Shown: positions 9,240 through 20,906 of the stretch, one piece after another
How the letters are laid out: the number at the start of each line of letters is the position of its first letter
How positions within the stretch are numbered: the stretch's first letter is position 1
NCBI GenBank assembly: GCA_037447655.1
Contig: JBBHKE010000190.1
Span: 82,985-146,984 of the forward strand
Direction of reading: 5' to 3'
Length of the DNA stretch: 64,000 nt
From: Zygnema cylindricum
Taxonomy: Eukaryota; Streptophyta; Zygnematophyceae; Zygnematales; Zygnemataceae
Made by a program: the position numbers and the translations under genes
The notes under the pieces: generated by a model
Told to the model about the DNA's origin: nothing
The model's input: the letters and a program-made list of their open reading frames with translations, nothing else
Databases searched by the model: none

Positions 9240-11840
9240 ATGGCTAGCTCCATCTGCCCTAAAGAAATTCTGGTAGAGGAGGGTGACACGCTCTGGACTT
9301 TAGGGCAAAAGCTGAACGTTGATTGGTTAGAGCTTCAGGCTTGTAATGGTTTAAAAGATGACCTAATCTTCACTGGTGAGGTGCTGAAAGTTCCACAGAT
9401 ATCACGTGTTGCCACCTCCAAGCCGCACGTGCCAAGAACAACGCCTGCACTTTCCGTATCCAAAGCGCCGAAGCCAAAGAAGACAAAACCTATAGTGGTA
9501 CAACCAGGAGATACAGCATGGGATATTGCGATAAAGTTTGGTTTAACCCTAGAAGAGTTGGAAGCCGTGAATGATTCCATCCCAGACCTAATTTATCCCG
9601 GAGACATCCTTTATTTGCCCGAAGATGCAGTGAAACGGCATCGAGCCTTCTCGTCACTCAAAGCTGTGAAGGCTAAGATAAAGGGCGTGTCTCCCAATGC
9701 ACATTTCTTTGATGTGTTTCCTCCCGAGAAAAGTGAGTGAGCATCTTCGTTACAAATGTAATTTTGAATTAAAGATAACATTCTTCAAATAGCTGAATCT
9801 GTAAGCTAACATTCTGCATGTTTTCACTGAGAAATCTGATTTTCGTTCCTGTGCGTGACCTAGAGTTGTTCGAGGAAATTTGTCAAACTCGACTGCATAA
9901 ATGTGTGTTGTTAAATTGCTGCATTGCGTGATAGGTTGCCGTTTATTTCTGTCCATGATATGTTCACGAAAAGCAGTGATTTTAACTATGTGAGTTTTTT
10001 TTTGCAGATTTGGATGATTATCGTGACAAGCATCGCGGTCTCCTTGACGCTATGCGTTTGGTTGAGACGAGCTTTATAATGCCAGCTCCTGTCGGGGATG
10101 ATGGGTTAAGCATAGGGCCATTGCAAATTAGGTGAATTTCCTGGAATATGCCTCTTTTTTTTTGAATCTTGGCTCTGTGAGCTTGGCGTGTTATGAATTT
10201 ATCCTAGTTCTTGCTTTTTGATTCCTGACTGGAAATGCTGTGGATGGCGGTTCTAGGATACCAGGCATGTTCTTGTTTTTGGCGAACGTTGGAAGGTTCT
10301 ATCAATGTCGTTTTAATGCCGGCTGTGGTATGGAGAATGTAATCATGTTTCATTGCGGATGTTGATATTCATTTGAAGTCAGAAATGCTCAATTAATGCA
10401 GGTTCGGCTTTTTGTGTTTTCCTGTTTAACCCCATTGAGAAATCTTTGCTTTCTTGGAGCGTTCTGTAGTCACGACTATCACACAGATGCCTGGTGGCTG
10501 GCGAACACTCCAGCCATGTATGAGGATTGCGAGGATGTTGAATATTCGGAACGTACTGTCATCAATTACTGGCTCCGTTACTGTCCTTGGGCATTGGAGT
10601 TTGATGACTTGGAGACTTTAGCGCGTATCCACAATGGAGGACCACGCTTTTGGCGGCACATAAAGACTGCTCGTTATTGGTAAGCTATATGCATTACACG
10701 TGGGCAAGTTTCCCGTCATACCCATGGGTTCGTCCGCTTAGATGATGTTTATGCATATTATCTGCAGTCACAAGAGAAAGCAAGGCATGGAGATCATTGC
10801 TAGGAAACCATCTCTTCCCATTGTGCTCCTATCGGTCGTCAATCTTGTCAATCGATTGCATATTTCTAACTCCCTCAAAGTTTTTGTCTGCGTTTCTTTT
10901 TTTTTTAATATTGCACTTCTCTTGTCAATTAATAGCAATTTACACAGTTTGCCTTGCAGGTCACTTGTATAGTATTGTCTTGATGCCAATTTATCTTTTC
11001 CTTGCTGATGTTTGTGTGTATCGTATCGCCAGGAATCACATTTCATTGCTTTTATTAATCATGACTGAAGTGAGTTGATGAACGAGCATGCAACGAGGAT
11101 TCTCAGAATGCTCACAACATCTAGCGAAGGATGGTAGATTTTCGCTTGCCTCAGCAATACTTCCAACACAAATTACTTTATATGGACATTTACTGTTCTA
11201 ACGAATGGACTCGTGACAGCCACACGGAGGATGTTCTTGCTATGTCAATGAGTTTAATCGTTAACCTTGTAGAGGACATGTATACTGCAATGTGGTAAAC
11301 GAGTATGAAAATACCAGGGGAAAGATCTGCAATGCGTATTCATATTTGAGTCTGGTTGATGGGCTTATGGGCGAATGGGCTCAAAGGAATTTTTTTTCCT
11401 TTTCTCTCACTTTAATGGTGGGTTGCCTTATCGTACTATTCCGCGGATTGCTACTAGCGTTAGCAACACTAATTCGGTGGCGGTCCTTTTTTTTTGGCCA
11501 CTTGGCATAAAATAACATAACTAATATTAATTGTTTGTTCTTTATATATATTTTTAAGCTAGTAGAGATTCACTGTGTAGCTTACACATGTTGTTTTGTG
11601 GTGCTCAGGAAGAAAGTGAGGAGCGCTATGAGGCAGTTTGGGTACTACAAGGGCATTCCAGAATTGAACCCGAATTTGTCGACAAACCGGCTTTCGTCCA
11701 ATGGAATGTTCCCCATACTGCAGAAACACTTGACTTTAAGCCTCCCGTGGGTCGATCCTCAAGGTTGGAACTACGATGCCATTGATTATAACGCACTTCT
11801 GGAGTCGCTCGAGTCGCAGCCTTTACGCAAGAGAAGGTGA
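9240..11840 (+). CDS. LysM (x2) plus i-type lysozyme-like protein, four exons
   Basis: Exons 9240-9732, 10008-10131, 10470-10679 and 11609-11840 join in frame (1059 nt, 352 aa) with GT-AG introns. The ATG sits in GCCATGG. Two LysM domains, which bind chitin or peptidoglycan sugars, lie at about residues 8-52 and 83-128; each has a GDT...GL.PGD/TGE pattern. Residues 165-285 match the invertebrate-type (destabilase) lysozyme pattern: Glu184 in RLVETS, Asp195/Asp196 in GDDGLSIGPLQIS, ARIHNGGP at 257-264 and YWKKV at 275-279. Glu184 and Asp196 have the 12-residue spacing of the family's catalytic pair. Most disulfide cysteines of animal relatives are absent, and I see no signal peptide. It probably cleaves peptidoglycan or chitin-like glycans. 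Domain identity rests on motifs; localisation and substrate are unknown. Confidence 0.82.
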
Positions 11841-11923
11841 GACCAGAGTCTTCGGGGTACTATTCGGGTTAATAGCGAAGGAAAGTCTTCCACTGTTATT
11901 TTTTTTTGCTGAAACTTGGGCAG

Positions 11924-12101
11924 GCAAAGAGAATACTTTAGTCTAAAGAATGTAATGAAGTGGAGCAAGTTAGTTTCCTGTTATTTAGGGTTTTATATGT
12001 CGGGCATTTCCCTGCTGTACAAGGAGAGACTGCTGATGTGTTTAAATACGCGTGATTGCTCTCGAGTTGCGGATGGGAATACAAATCGTAGGGGTTTTTA
12101 G
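11924..12101 (+). other. Possible alternative last exon of the LysM/lysozyme-like gene
   Basis: The stop codon of exon 4 overlaps a strong donor (AAG|GTGAGA at 11836/11837), and a good acceptor (TTGGGCAG) ends at 11923. Splicing there removes the TGA and stays open for about 59 codons to TAG at 12099-12101. The added tail has no recognisable motif. It may be an alternative C-terminus or simply 3' UTR; transcript data would decide. Confidence 0.3.
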
Positions 12102-14540
12102 GGTTTTCCTCCTCCCAAACTAGGGGACAGGGCATAGGTTGTTAAAGGTGACAGACAAATACTGCACTTTGTAAAGATCCAGGGCAGAAAAGTTGAAGGA
12201 AAACCGAACTTTCATCTGGCTTCTGTTGTTTTTTATTTTCGGCAAGAAATATCTCTGTATGGTTGCTCAGTTAGAGCCGGTGATTGGTGGACCCGGTTTG
12301 GGATGGACGGCTAGGATCGTCACAGGCTAGACTATCTATTTTGGGCCCACATCACTTTTGTTCATTTTCCCAGTATTGTTTTCCCGGTATTGGGCCTTTG
12401 TCAAATCTGTGAATGATTGGTATTTGGTTGGCTCTGAAATAGGTGTATATCTTTGACTAATTTTTCAGTATTTGTGTTTCAATTTTGTTCATTTGTTGTA
12501 TTATTGTTGTTGTCAACTACAAATTGATAGGCGGTGGTCTCGTTAGAGAGTCGTTGCTTTTTCATGCAAATGAGAAAAAAAATTGCAGGAAATTTTCGAA
12601 AAGTTTTTTTTTTTGATGTGGCGTTGTATTGCTAGAGGGAACCATTATTGCACTGGATACTGGAATGTTGGAGTTGTTGATGTTCTATCGGTTTTTTTTT
12701 CCTTGGTTCTGATTTTGTTGTTGTTGTTGTTTTCTTATTGAGTTGTTTGTTTTTTGTGTCCTGCACTACACCGTGAATCGATGTTAGGGTCATTAACATC
12801 AAATGGTGACGGCTTTTTTTGCCCTCTGTTTTTATATCACAAAATAGCGTTAATACCATTGCTGGTTTTCTTTCTGAATGCTAAATGTTTAACCGGTTGA
12901 AACCTGTTTAACCGGTTAAAAACAGCCACGTCCCTCGTAGCTGAATTAGAATAATTAACACTAATACAAACCCAACGTGAAGTTTCCATTTACTCTGAGA
13001 AAGGTTATGGTGCAAACCTCGTGATGTTGTTACCGTTAATGTCGATTTTTGACACTCGGATCCACTTTTTTCTGTGCACGTTAGATATTAAATGTGACGG
13101 TTACTACAGCTAATAGGGTTGCGAGAAAAGGTAATATTATTTTCTTCTTTTTCTTTTCTTCTTCCTTAAACGGAAGTCAGAAACTTGCTTTTGAGGTGCA
13201 TGTGCATTATTCCTTCCCCCCGTTCCAGACTATTTCTTGTGTCATCGCAGCCTAACTATAAAACCCTGCCCCTCGTCAGTAGAGTGGTGAATTATTATAT
13301 TAGTAATTATTATATTAGCTTAACACTCGATTAAAGTTAAAGATACAGTATTATGTTTCACAATGTGGCTCATCGACCCCCACTAAGTTAAATATCGTTG
13401 TTAATTCGAATTACTGTTTTTCAGTTTCAAAAGATTGGATCTATTAAAAGTGATTAACCCTATTAGTGATAGGAAGTGTGTTTCTTGTTTTCATTAGTTG
13501 CTCGTCTATTATTGAGTTGCTTGACTTCTTCACAGGGTTGTTTTACAGGTGTCTCACGAAAAAAAAACAGCTAAAGAATAAAACAGAAAAACCAAAATCA
13601 AACCAAATTTTTTAGTACAAAATTCTTTAAACTAATGAAGGGAATATAACCCCCTCCAGTGCGAATATGAACGTAATAGAATCATTTTGTGAAAATTGTC
13701 CCCATCTTTGAATGGGAGTCTACGTGGCACACTGTATTAGTTGTTTCATGTTTTTTTGTTGTTTCTGAAATGGGGTGCACAGATTTGTTTGCTTTTCCAA
13801 GTCCATTTTTATTGTCAGTGAAGATTTAGTTACTATTCACAGTTATCGCTATTCGAAAGAGTGTATTATTGTCGTTAACACTTTGTTAGAATTAGGTACA
13901 CTAAACCGTTTTGAGCAACGTGGCTCATTTTGGGGCATTTAACAGTGCTATTAACACCACTATGTATGGTTTGAGCTCAACATAACACTCCTTCAACGGG
14001 AGTTAGAAACTCTTTCTTCGGTTTGGACTCCTACATCCGCCCTCACTTGACTTCGTGTAATTGTGCGACTGTTTCCTCGAGCACAAGAACGTGATTTGCG
14101 ATGTTGTCCCTTGTCTTACTTTCCATATATGACCACTTGTAGGGCCATCTCTCCCTATTCCCCTACGGGGTCTTCCACTTTCTTAATGGTGGCAAAATGA
14201 TTGAAGAAATGATATCGAGCTTTGTTACAAACACGCAGTAGTAAACCGTTACAGTACATAGGAATAATGGAAAGGAAAAGACAAAACGAAATTGGACTAA
14301 CTCACCCATATTCACACAAACAATTTGGGCGCATGATGCAATTTATGGTGCTATTACGTCCGTTGTTTTAGAGGCAGGGCTCTCTACCTCCAGCATGAGC
14401 TCACATTTTATCCCATGGGGTTGTCAATCCTACATAACTCGATAGTTCTCATCATAGAACAACTACAAGAGCATACAACGGCAGCATAGTTCACAATATA
14501 ATAGATTAATAAGTCCATGTCCCATAGTCGCACGCCCAGC
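12102..14540. other. Intergenic DNA, no gene seen
   Basis: AT-rich sequence with poly-T runs and short non-coding repeats. No splice-linked coding frame, tRNA, rRNA or transposon terminus could be supported. Confidence 0.5.
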
Positions 14541-15110
14541 GTTCGCCTTGAGTTGTCCCAAGTTTGGACTTTTGAGACATCGTTGTGGTGAATCCCACCT
14601 TTTGGATAGTATTGGGGATACATAGGAGTGACGACATAGGACACAGCTATCGGCGAAGTTCAATTTTGGGTGTTTTTTTAGGCAAAGTTAGTCAGGAGAT
14701 GCTTTCGATGCTGTGATGGGGGTCGCGATACTTGGTTGTTTGGACTTTGGACCATATGGTTAATGCGTCAAATCAACTGGGTTCGATACATATCGTTCCC
14801 CTAGAAAGTGTGGGTACTGTACGAATGAGGTCAACGTAGTCTTATGTCCTATAGGCGTACATCCCATGCCTGTCTCGAATAATCTCACTTTTTGGACTTT
14901 TAAGAAATTGTTGTGGTGGACGCTGCCTTTTCGATAGTAGTGAGGGCACAAAGGAGTCGCAACAAAGGATACGGCCCTGGGCGAGGAGCGATTTTGGGCT
15001 TTTTTTTGGGTAACGTGAGCAAGGAGATGCTTTAGATGCTATTATGGTAGTCGAGATACTTTGCTCGTCTGGACGTTGGACCATATGGTTAATGTGCGAA
15101 AACAATGGAA
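14541..15110. repeat. Diverged tandem duplication, unit about 329 bp
   Basis: Two units are offset by 328-329 bp. TTTGGACTTTT recurs at 14563 and 14891, and GGACCATATGGTTAATG at 14749 and 15078, with matching sequence between. The units are clearly diverged. No coding capacity is recognised; they may be an old satellite-like duplication or parts of a transposon. Confidence 0.7.
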
Positions 15111-16689
15111 ACACTATATAATGCTACCCTTAAAGAGTATGCACATTATATGAGCATTTCACGCATAGTAAGCGACTGTAGGGAAAACAATGCGTCGTTT
15201 CCATTTGTTTTTACACATTAAACCTATGCTTGGACTAGTTCCGCATTACTTGAGGTCGAGACTCTTTTGAGTAGAGACCAGGGAGATCTACTCAAAATCT
15301 TTTATCATGGGAGTTTGTCTTTCGTGGCTTTGCATGTATATTATAACAAAGTTATTTAACCGTTCCATGGTTAACCATGTGCGTACATGGAAAGAAACGA
15401 AAAGTAAAACCATGTTGCGCCGGCTTCCATCACGCCCATCCATTGTTGTAGTAGTGGATCATCAACTTTTCCAAACGTCCCCAATGGGGACCGCTATGTT
15501 ATGGAGTAGCTTAGGAAGTTGTATCCCGTTTGGGGGAACATCGTTTGCTTCAGATTGTCTGGTTCAAGCAGTTACGGGTCTGATAAGAGTTTGGTGGTTT
15601 TGTCTTTGTTTTGTTTCTCTCGTGTTGCAACTGCTACACCGTATATCACCATTAGTGTTCATAATTTTTTCGCCACTTCAATCCTCTTTTCTCTGTACAA
15701 ACTTGTCCGACTTTCACATGGAGACCACCAATCGGAAGGTGGGAATCTTGGCTTTCACTAAACTTGACTGTGTTACAAACATTGTCGAGAAACATCTTTC
15801 GTAGGAATCTAAAAGGTGATAATATGCTTTATAAAATCCGAGATATGGAAAACCATCTGAGAATTTGAATTAAAAATCTGAATGCATCATGACCACTATT
15901 TCAGGAGTGCGATAAAAAAAAAAGAGGCAAAAAAATCCAATCCATCAATTTTGGTTTTTCTGCCCTCTTGCATCGGAGCAACTTCTTTCCTGTATTCGCA
16001 TTTCTGTCCACAGTTCATAAGTGCCAAAACAATAGAAAACATTATATGTGGTGAACTCCTACTATAAGCTCATTATACTAAAAAAAACCATTTATAATAT
16101 ATATATACAATACACCTGTGGAGTACGAGGTTAACACACACAAGCCTTTTGAGGTGATTTTGAAAAATTGAACAATCGTTCACTTGTCACGTTCCATCAC
16201 CTCAACACCGAGAAATAACTTCTACTCTCATGCATTTTTTTGATTGGTCAGTTAAAAAAAAAGCTCATTTTCATTATAGACTTCCAAGCCGAAGGGAGTA
16301 AAAGTATTCCCCAAAGACCACTATGTACGGAACATTCCAAAAAGTACAACATACTTCGAAGAAGTTAAATACTAGAAGATGGTCTCAAAGGGGTATAACG
16401 GAATTGACCAGATAGTAATAATGAAGGTGGACAAATGTCCACACATGACTGGCAGGTTCTCAGCCAATCCCAGTTAAACAAAATACATTGAGATTACTTT
16501 CCTAAACCATTTTGCTCAACCTGTTTTAATGAGGTGTTGCATATACCGATGACCTTTTAACTCAGTCCAAAAACCTAATATAAAGTCCCCGACTGGATAA
16601 TGTTGAAAAACCATACAACAGAGAGACATTCCTAAGCTGACCCTTACATGTATATTTTGCTCACTGACGCAGTTTATCCAAATCTAGCT
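15111..16689. other. Intergenic DNA, probably including the bL32 3' UTR
   Basis: No supported gene. A 165-codon open frame at 15307-15804 is hydrophobic and composition-driven, so I do not accept it. The part nearest 16690 is the likely 3' UTR of the minus-strand bL32 gene. Confidence 0.45.
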
Positions 16690-18228
16690 TCATTCTTCTT
16701 CACTCTTTTTCTCCTCCTCTTCTTCCTCCACTTTAAAAATAAAGCTCGTAGATCTCTTAGACAGGACAGCCTTAGCAAGAGAATATGCTTTTTCAGCGGC
16801 CACCGTTCCCTGAGCTAGCCATATAGCCTTTCGAATCTTAGTTTTTGTCCTAGAGGTTTTTTTCTTTGGCACTGCATCACAAACAGGTTTAACAATTTGA
16901 GTACCAAAACCATCAGAGCATCCCTTGTGGTGTCATTCCCTTTACCTCACCACAAACCATTGCATAACGAGAAGTCAAGAAAATAACCTCTAAACTGGAA
17001 AAAATTCAAACAAACCAGAATACATAATGAGCCTGTAACACCATATGGCATTGTAACATTAAAAGCGCATTCCTTAGAATATTAACAGGTGTCCTTGTAA
17101 TTTTTTTTGAGCAAATGAAAGGAAAATGCACTGGTTTCTAACGCCCATACAAAAGCACGCTCAGTCAAAGAGCAAAAAATGTGAAGACTAGGAAGGCTAG
17201 AACATCCAGAAAGGCCCCGTTTTGCTGGTAACTATTTAAAGTTGACCATACTGAAAACCAGCAAACCTCAGTTAGAGAAAGATAAATAAAGAAAAACATC
17301 GTGATTACCAACTTGCTAAAAAAAATGAGACCGTGACAAAGACAATGACAATATAGGAAGAGGACCAAGTTCATGTGAAACTGTTAACAGGAGTCGACGG
17401 TAAAAACCAGTTGCTGAAACATTTAACAAATGCATATGCATTGGATTAATAATTCACGAATAAATTGACTTTGACGATCTGAAAATAGGGTATAAGAGGC
17501 AAAATGGGCATTGCGTGAATTAATCGACCCAGAGCAGCTGGTAAACCCATTTTTTTTTCACAAATCATAATTAACCTGCAGTTTCCTGGACGCAGGGTGA
17601 GAGTTCTATAAAAATAAAATTGGTTACGGTAACCTAAACCTTCAAAGATATTTGAATCAATGCTTTTTTGAAGGTATATACCTATCATACCAGCTGTTAT
17701 TTGCAGTAATCTTAAACTGACGAGGCTGATTCTATGCAACACCTCTGCGTGTTAATTTAAGGTATTTTCGATTTTCAGATTAATAACATGTGAGCCTGTT
17801 GGCATTTTCATTACTGCTTGTTCCATGACAGACAAAATATGAAAAAATCAAGCAAGAATTTTGTATATGCTGGAATTATTTGCTTATAATAAAACACCAA
17901 GTTGAAAAACCTCCATTACAGAACCGGTAGGTATTAACCAACAGTCAAGCTCTTGAAATTCTTTCAATAAAAAAATTTTCAAATGTGAATCCTCACCAGC
18001 CATAAATAGCCTTCCAGGAACGGCAACTTCCAAGGAAGATAAATTCAAAAGGTCAGCGGAACCGCTCAGAAACGAACTCGATCCGGACACGTGGCAAGCT
18101 CCTGCGGAAAGTCGAACACATTCTAACTGCTGTAAAACAGACACGTGGCTAAGGCGAGAAGAATTGGTGAGGACAACACAAGAAGCGGACGAAGGGCATG
18201 CTAAACTGCATGCGGCCATGGCAGCCAT
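16690..18228 (-). CDS. RPL32: Nuclear-encoded plastid ribosomal protein bL32 (RPL32), two exons
   Basis: Exon 1 (18228-17997) starts at GCCGCCATGG and encodes a 77-residue Ser/Ala-rich leader with few acidic residues, typical of a plastid transit peptide. Exon 2 (16871-16690) encodes the ribosomal part. The junction (GCTG|GTGAG donor; GATGCAG|TG acceptor) creates MAVPKKKTS, exactly the bacterial/plastid bL32 N-terminus, followed by RTKTKIRKA, a KAYSLAKAVL segment and an acidic tail as in cyanobacterial L32. Total 414 nt, 137 aa. The protein is a component of the plastid 50S subunit. The ancestral initiator Met is retained at the end of the leader. Most green lineages keep rpl32 in the plastid, so this implies transfer to the nucleus. 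A mitochondrial bL32 is the alternative, though the sequence and leader favour plastid. The 1125-bp intron holds nothing recognisable. Confidence 0.83.
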
Positions 18229-18710
18229 GGCGGCAAAGGTGCTTTCGCCTTCTCCTTGACTTGCTGTCTTGAGAATTGGAATGACAAATAGAATCAAAGT
18301 GAATCGCGCGGAGACCCAATTCTCAACCCTGCTCCCCTATTGCGCACGGCTTTGAGGTTGTACGGTTGTAAAGCTACAGTGGCGATTCTGCGGTCACTGG
18401 ATCGGACGATCAGAGATGAAACACATTTTCAGCCCCTGGCCGGCTCCGTGTTCTCTGCTTATATCTACGCCGTTCTATTAGGATAAGTGCAAATGAGCGC
18501 CTAGGTACGGTAGAGGCGCAGAGGGGAACACGAGTATTATCCATAGTTCAAATGTGTGCAAAACTGAAAATAATTGGAAACACTGTGTGCGGTTTTCCCG
18601 TACTATACGCTTGCTATCTTTGATAAATTAAGTAGGTCGGAGTTATTTTCGCCTTTTTTTTTTGCAATTGTATGTACAGTACTCTATATACGTAGCTGGG
18701 TGTAAATTTC
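18229..18710. other. Upstream region of bL32
   Basis: The first approximately 250 bp upstream of the bL32 start are relatively GC-rich and probably hold its promoter. No specific element can be named. No other gene is seen. Confidence 0.35.
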
Positions 18711-18992
18711 ATTACCAAACAATTTAAATTGTCGGTGTTCGTACGCAGAGCCGTTCGATAGAGCCGATACACACTCACTGAATGTACGACCTATGCAACA
18801 AAAACGTCCGGACGATAAAAAATGTGTCTAAATGATCATGTGTCACGATTACAAACAAAATGCGGCATAATCTGCAGGCTGCCAGACAGTTTACACAGAC
18901 GAAAAGTTATCGAATCTTAAAGCTTTGTCCTTTAGGGGATCGTACCCTGAATCTGCGTACGGGCATCGACAATTATAAATTGTTTGGTAATG
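18711..18992. repeat. Inverted repeat with arms of about 40 bp
   Basis: TTACCAAACAATTTAAATTG at 18711-18730 continues into GTCGGTGTTCGTACGCAG. Its complement, allowing small changes, is at about 18953-18992, where GTACGGGCATCGACAATTAT leads into AAATTGTTTGGTAA. The right arm overlaps the start of a dispersed repeat unit. It may be a foldback terminus of a small element. Confidence 0.65.
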
Positions 18993-19415
18993 AAATAATA
19001 CCTCTTGTACTTTTGTGATTGATGCATAAACACGAAATGAGTACGGTTAAGTATACAAGATTCAAGAAGGCGAAAAATAGCAAAACAAATGAGGCGAAAA
19101 TAGCTCCCACCTTCACGTATGACACGTGTAAAGTACGAAAACCGCACGTATTGCTGTCAGTTGTTTCTGCACGTTTGACGTTTCGAACAGAATCTGTAGT
19201 TTACGGTAAGGGACTTGTACGGTGTCTATTGACGGTTCTATGATTCATAGAACAAGTACTATAATGTGATTCATACTTTGTGCGACATGTACGAATTGGT
19301 GACGTACATATCGACAGTGGTACAGAAATAACAAACCTGCTGTGGCACAACCGTACTGTATTGTCATAAAGTGTATAGTTTTTTATAGTGTTATGTATCG
19401 CTAAACTTACAATCG
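18889..19415 (+). repeat. Dispersed repeat, copy 1
   Basis: The first part (about 18889-19085) matches 20341-20545 closely, including GGGGATCGTACCCTGAATC. The second part (about 19090-19415) matches about 31945-32260, including GACACGTGTAAAGTACGAAA. The unit is non-coding and rich in GTAC motifs. Family unknown; possibly a non-autonomous element or long LTR. Confidence 0.7.
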
Positions 19416-19633
19416 CAAATAGTTGCGATAAACACTAATTTAGACATCAACACTAATTTGGATCTAATTTGGATACACATTCCCATACCATAAGTCCACA
19501 AATCTCGGAGGAGCACAGGGAGAGAGTTGCGGAACACGCGGACGATCTATAACTTTAATAGATGACCGAAGGAGGATAGAAGCTTGCACTCGTTGTAAAG
19601 CCATAGATAAAATAAGTTATATGTCTCTAAAAA

Positions 19634-19770
19634 ACAGAACATCCTCCCGGTAACCATGTACCTCCGGATCTAGCCTATTTCGTCTTTTCCTCCTACATTT
19701 TTGTCTTTTCCTCCTACATTACGCGACAGAACATCCTCCCGGTAACCATGTACCTCCGGACGTACATCAC
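19634..19770 (+). repeat. Short direct repeats in intergenic DNA
   Basis: A unit of about 34 bp beginning CAGAACATCCTCCCGG and continuing through CCATGTACCTCCGGA occurs twice, about 98 bp apart. Between the copies GTCTTTTCCTCCTACATT also occurs twice. No function evident. Confidence 0.65.
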
Positions 19771-20340
19771 TATATTTAAGAGACAACGTACTTTCATTTT
19801 TCACGGTACTTGGAAAAAATCCCTAATTAGAGTAATGCAAAATATATAATAAACTACGCTATTTGAGAATTAAAAAAAAAACCGGGACGGAATTAGCGTA
19901 CACTACGCTAATAGAGATTGGCGGTGCAGTGAACTAGAGAACTGCATATAGTGTTTCCTTACATTTTATGCAATGTTGGGATGTTGCCTTAACTGTATTC
20001 CTTTCTTTGGCAGTTTTTAGTTTGTGGCCGGTTTGCTGGATCTGTAATCTACTTTTTTTTTTTTTTTTTTCCGTGGTTCATTCACGGTAGAAATTTTGTT
20101 TGGTTGCCCGTCCGCGTTTTTTTTTTTCCCGGTTTTTTTTCCCGGAATGTCATCTACACCGTGTCGGTTCGCTAAAAAATGGTCGATGGCGTCGTTTGTA
20201 CTTTGATCTTACGTAAGATTAGGACGTTAGTACATGAGTGTGCAACGAACACACATACAGTATGCCTACGTTGCGGGGTTTTGTGCAAAGTTTTGTGTGC
20301 CTACCAAAGGCCTACCATAAAAAAACCTACTTTTCAACTA

Positions 20341-20906
20341 TGGTTTACACAAACAAAAAGTTATCAAATCTTAAAGCTTTGTCTTTTTGGGGATCGTACC
20401 CTGAATCTGCGTACGGGCATCGACAATTATAAACTGTTCGGTAATGAAATAATACCTCTTGTACTTTTGTAAATGATGCATTACACGAAATGAGTACGGT
20501 TACGTACACATGATTCAAAAAGGCGAAAAATAACAAAACAAAGGAGGCGTAAAATAGGAAAACAAATGAGGAGAAAATCATAGATGTCATGTGAGCATAA
20601 AACACACGGAGTAAACTAACGAAAACAAAGTACAGTGCGCATACAACAGTTTCAAAATTTTAAAATTTGTAGGTAAAATTCGTACTTTTTTTGGACTATC
20701 AAATTTCAATTTTTTTCAATATTGAATACCCTAAAAAACTGAAACGTGCAATTATCCAGCGACCAGACTGCCTCGTACAATTTCCGTACAATATGAGACG
20801 TACGAAATTTACGAAATTTACGAAACACACGAATACTACGTAGTTTTCAGGAGAAGGTCCAAATCCGTATAAATTGGACATCTATGCATAGATGTCCCGT
20901 GCGCAT
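20341..20906 (+). repeat. Dispersed repeat, copy 2, cut by copia element F
   Basis: Sequence from 20341 matches copy 1 from 18889. Its later part (about 20826-20890, AATACTACGTAGTTTTC) resembles about 31868-31930 beyond element F. Element F inserted at 20906/20907 and separates it from the related sequence at 31443-32280. Confidence 0.6.

Noticed and set aside
10396-10469. Upstream extension of lysozyme exon 3
   Set aside because: Open by chance. The acceptor at 10468-10469 restores the conserved GPLQIS sequence with correct phase, so this stretch is intron.
15307-15804. 165-codon open frame as a membrane protein gene
   Set aside because: Hydrophobic bias follows from T-rich DNA. No homologous motif, no splice context, and two overlapping open frames of equal quality.
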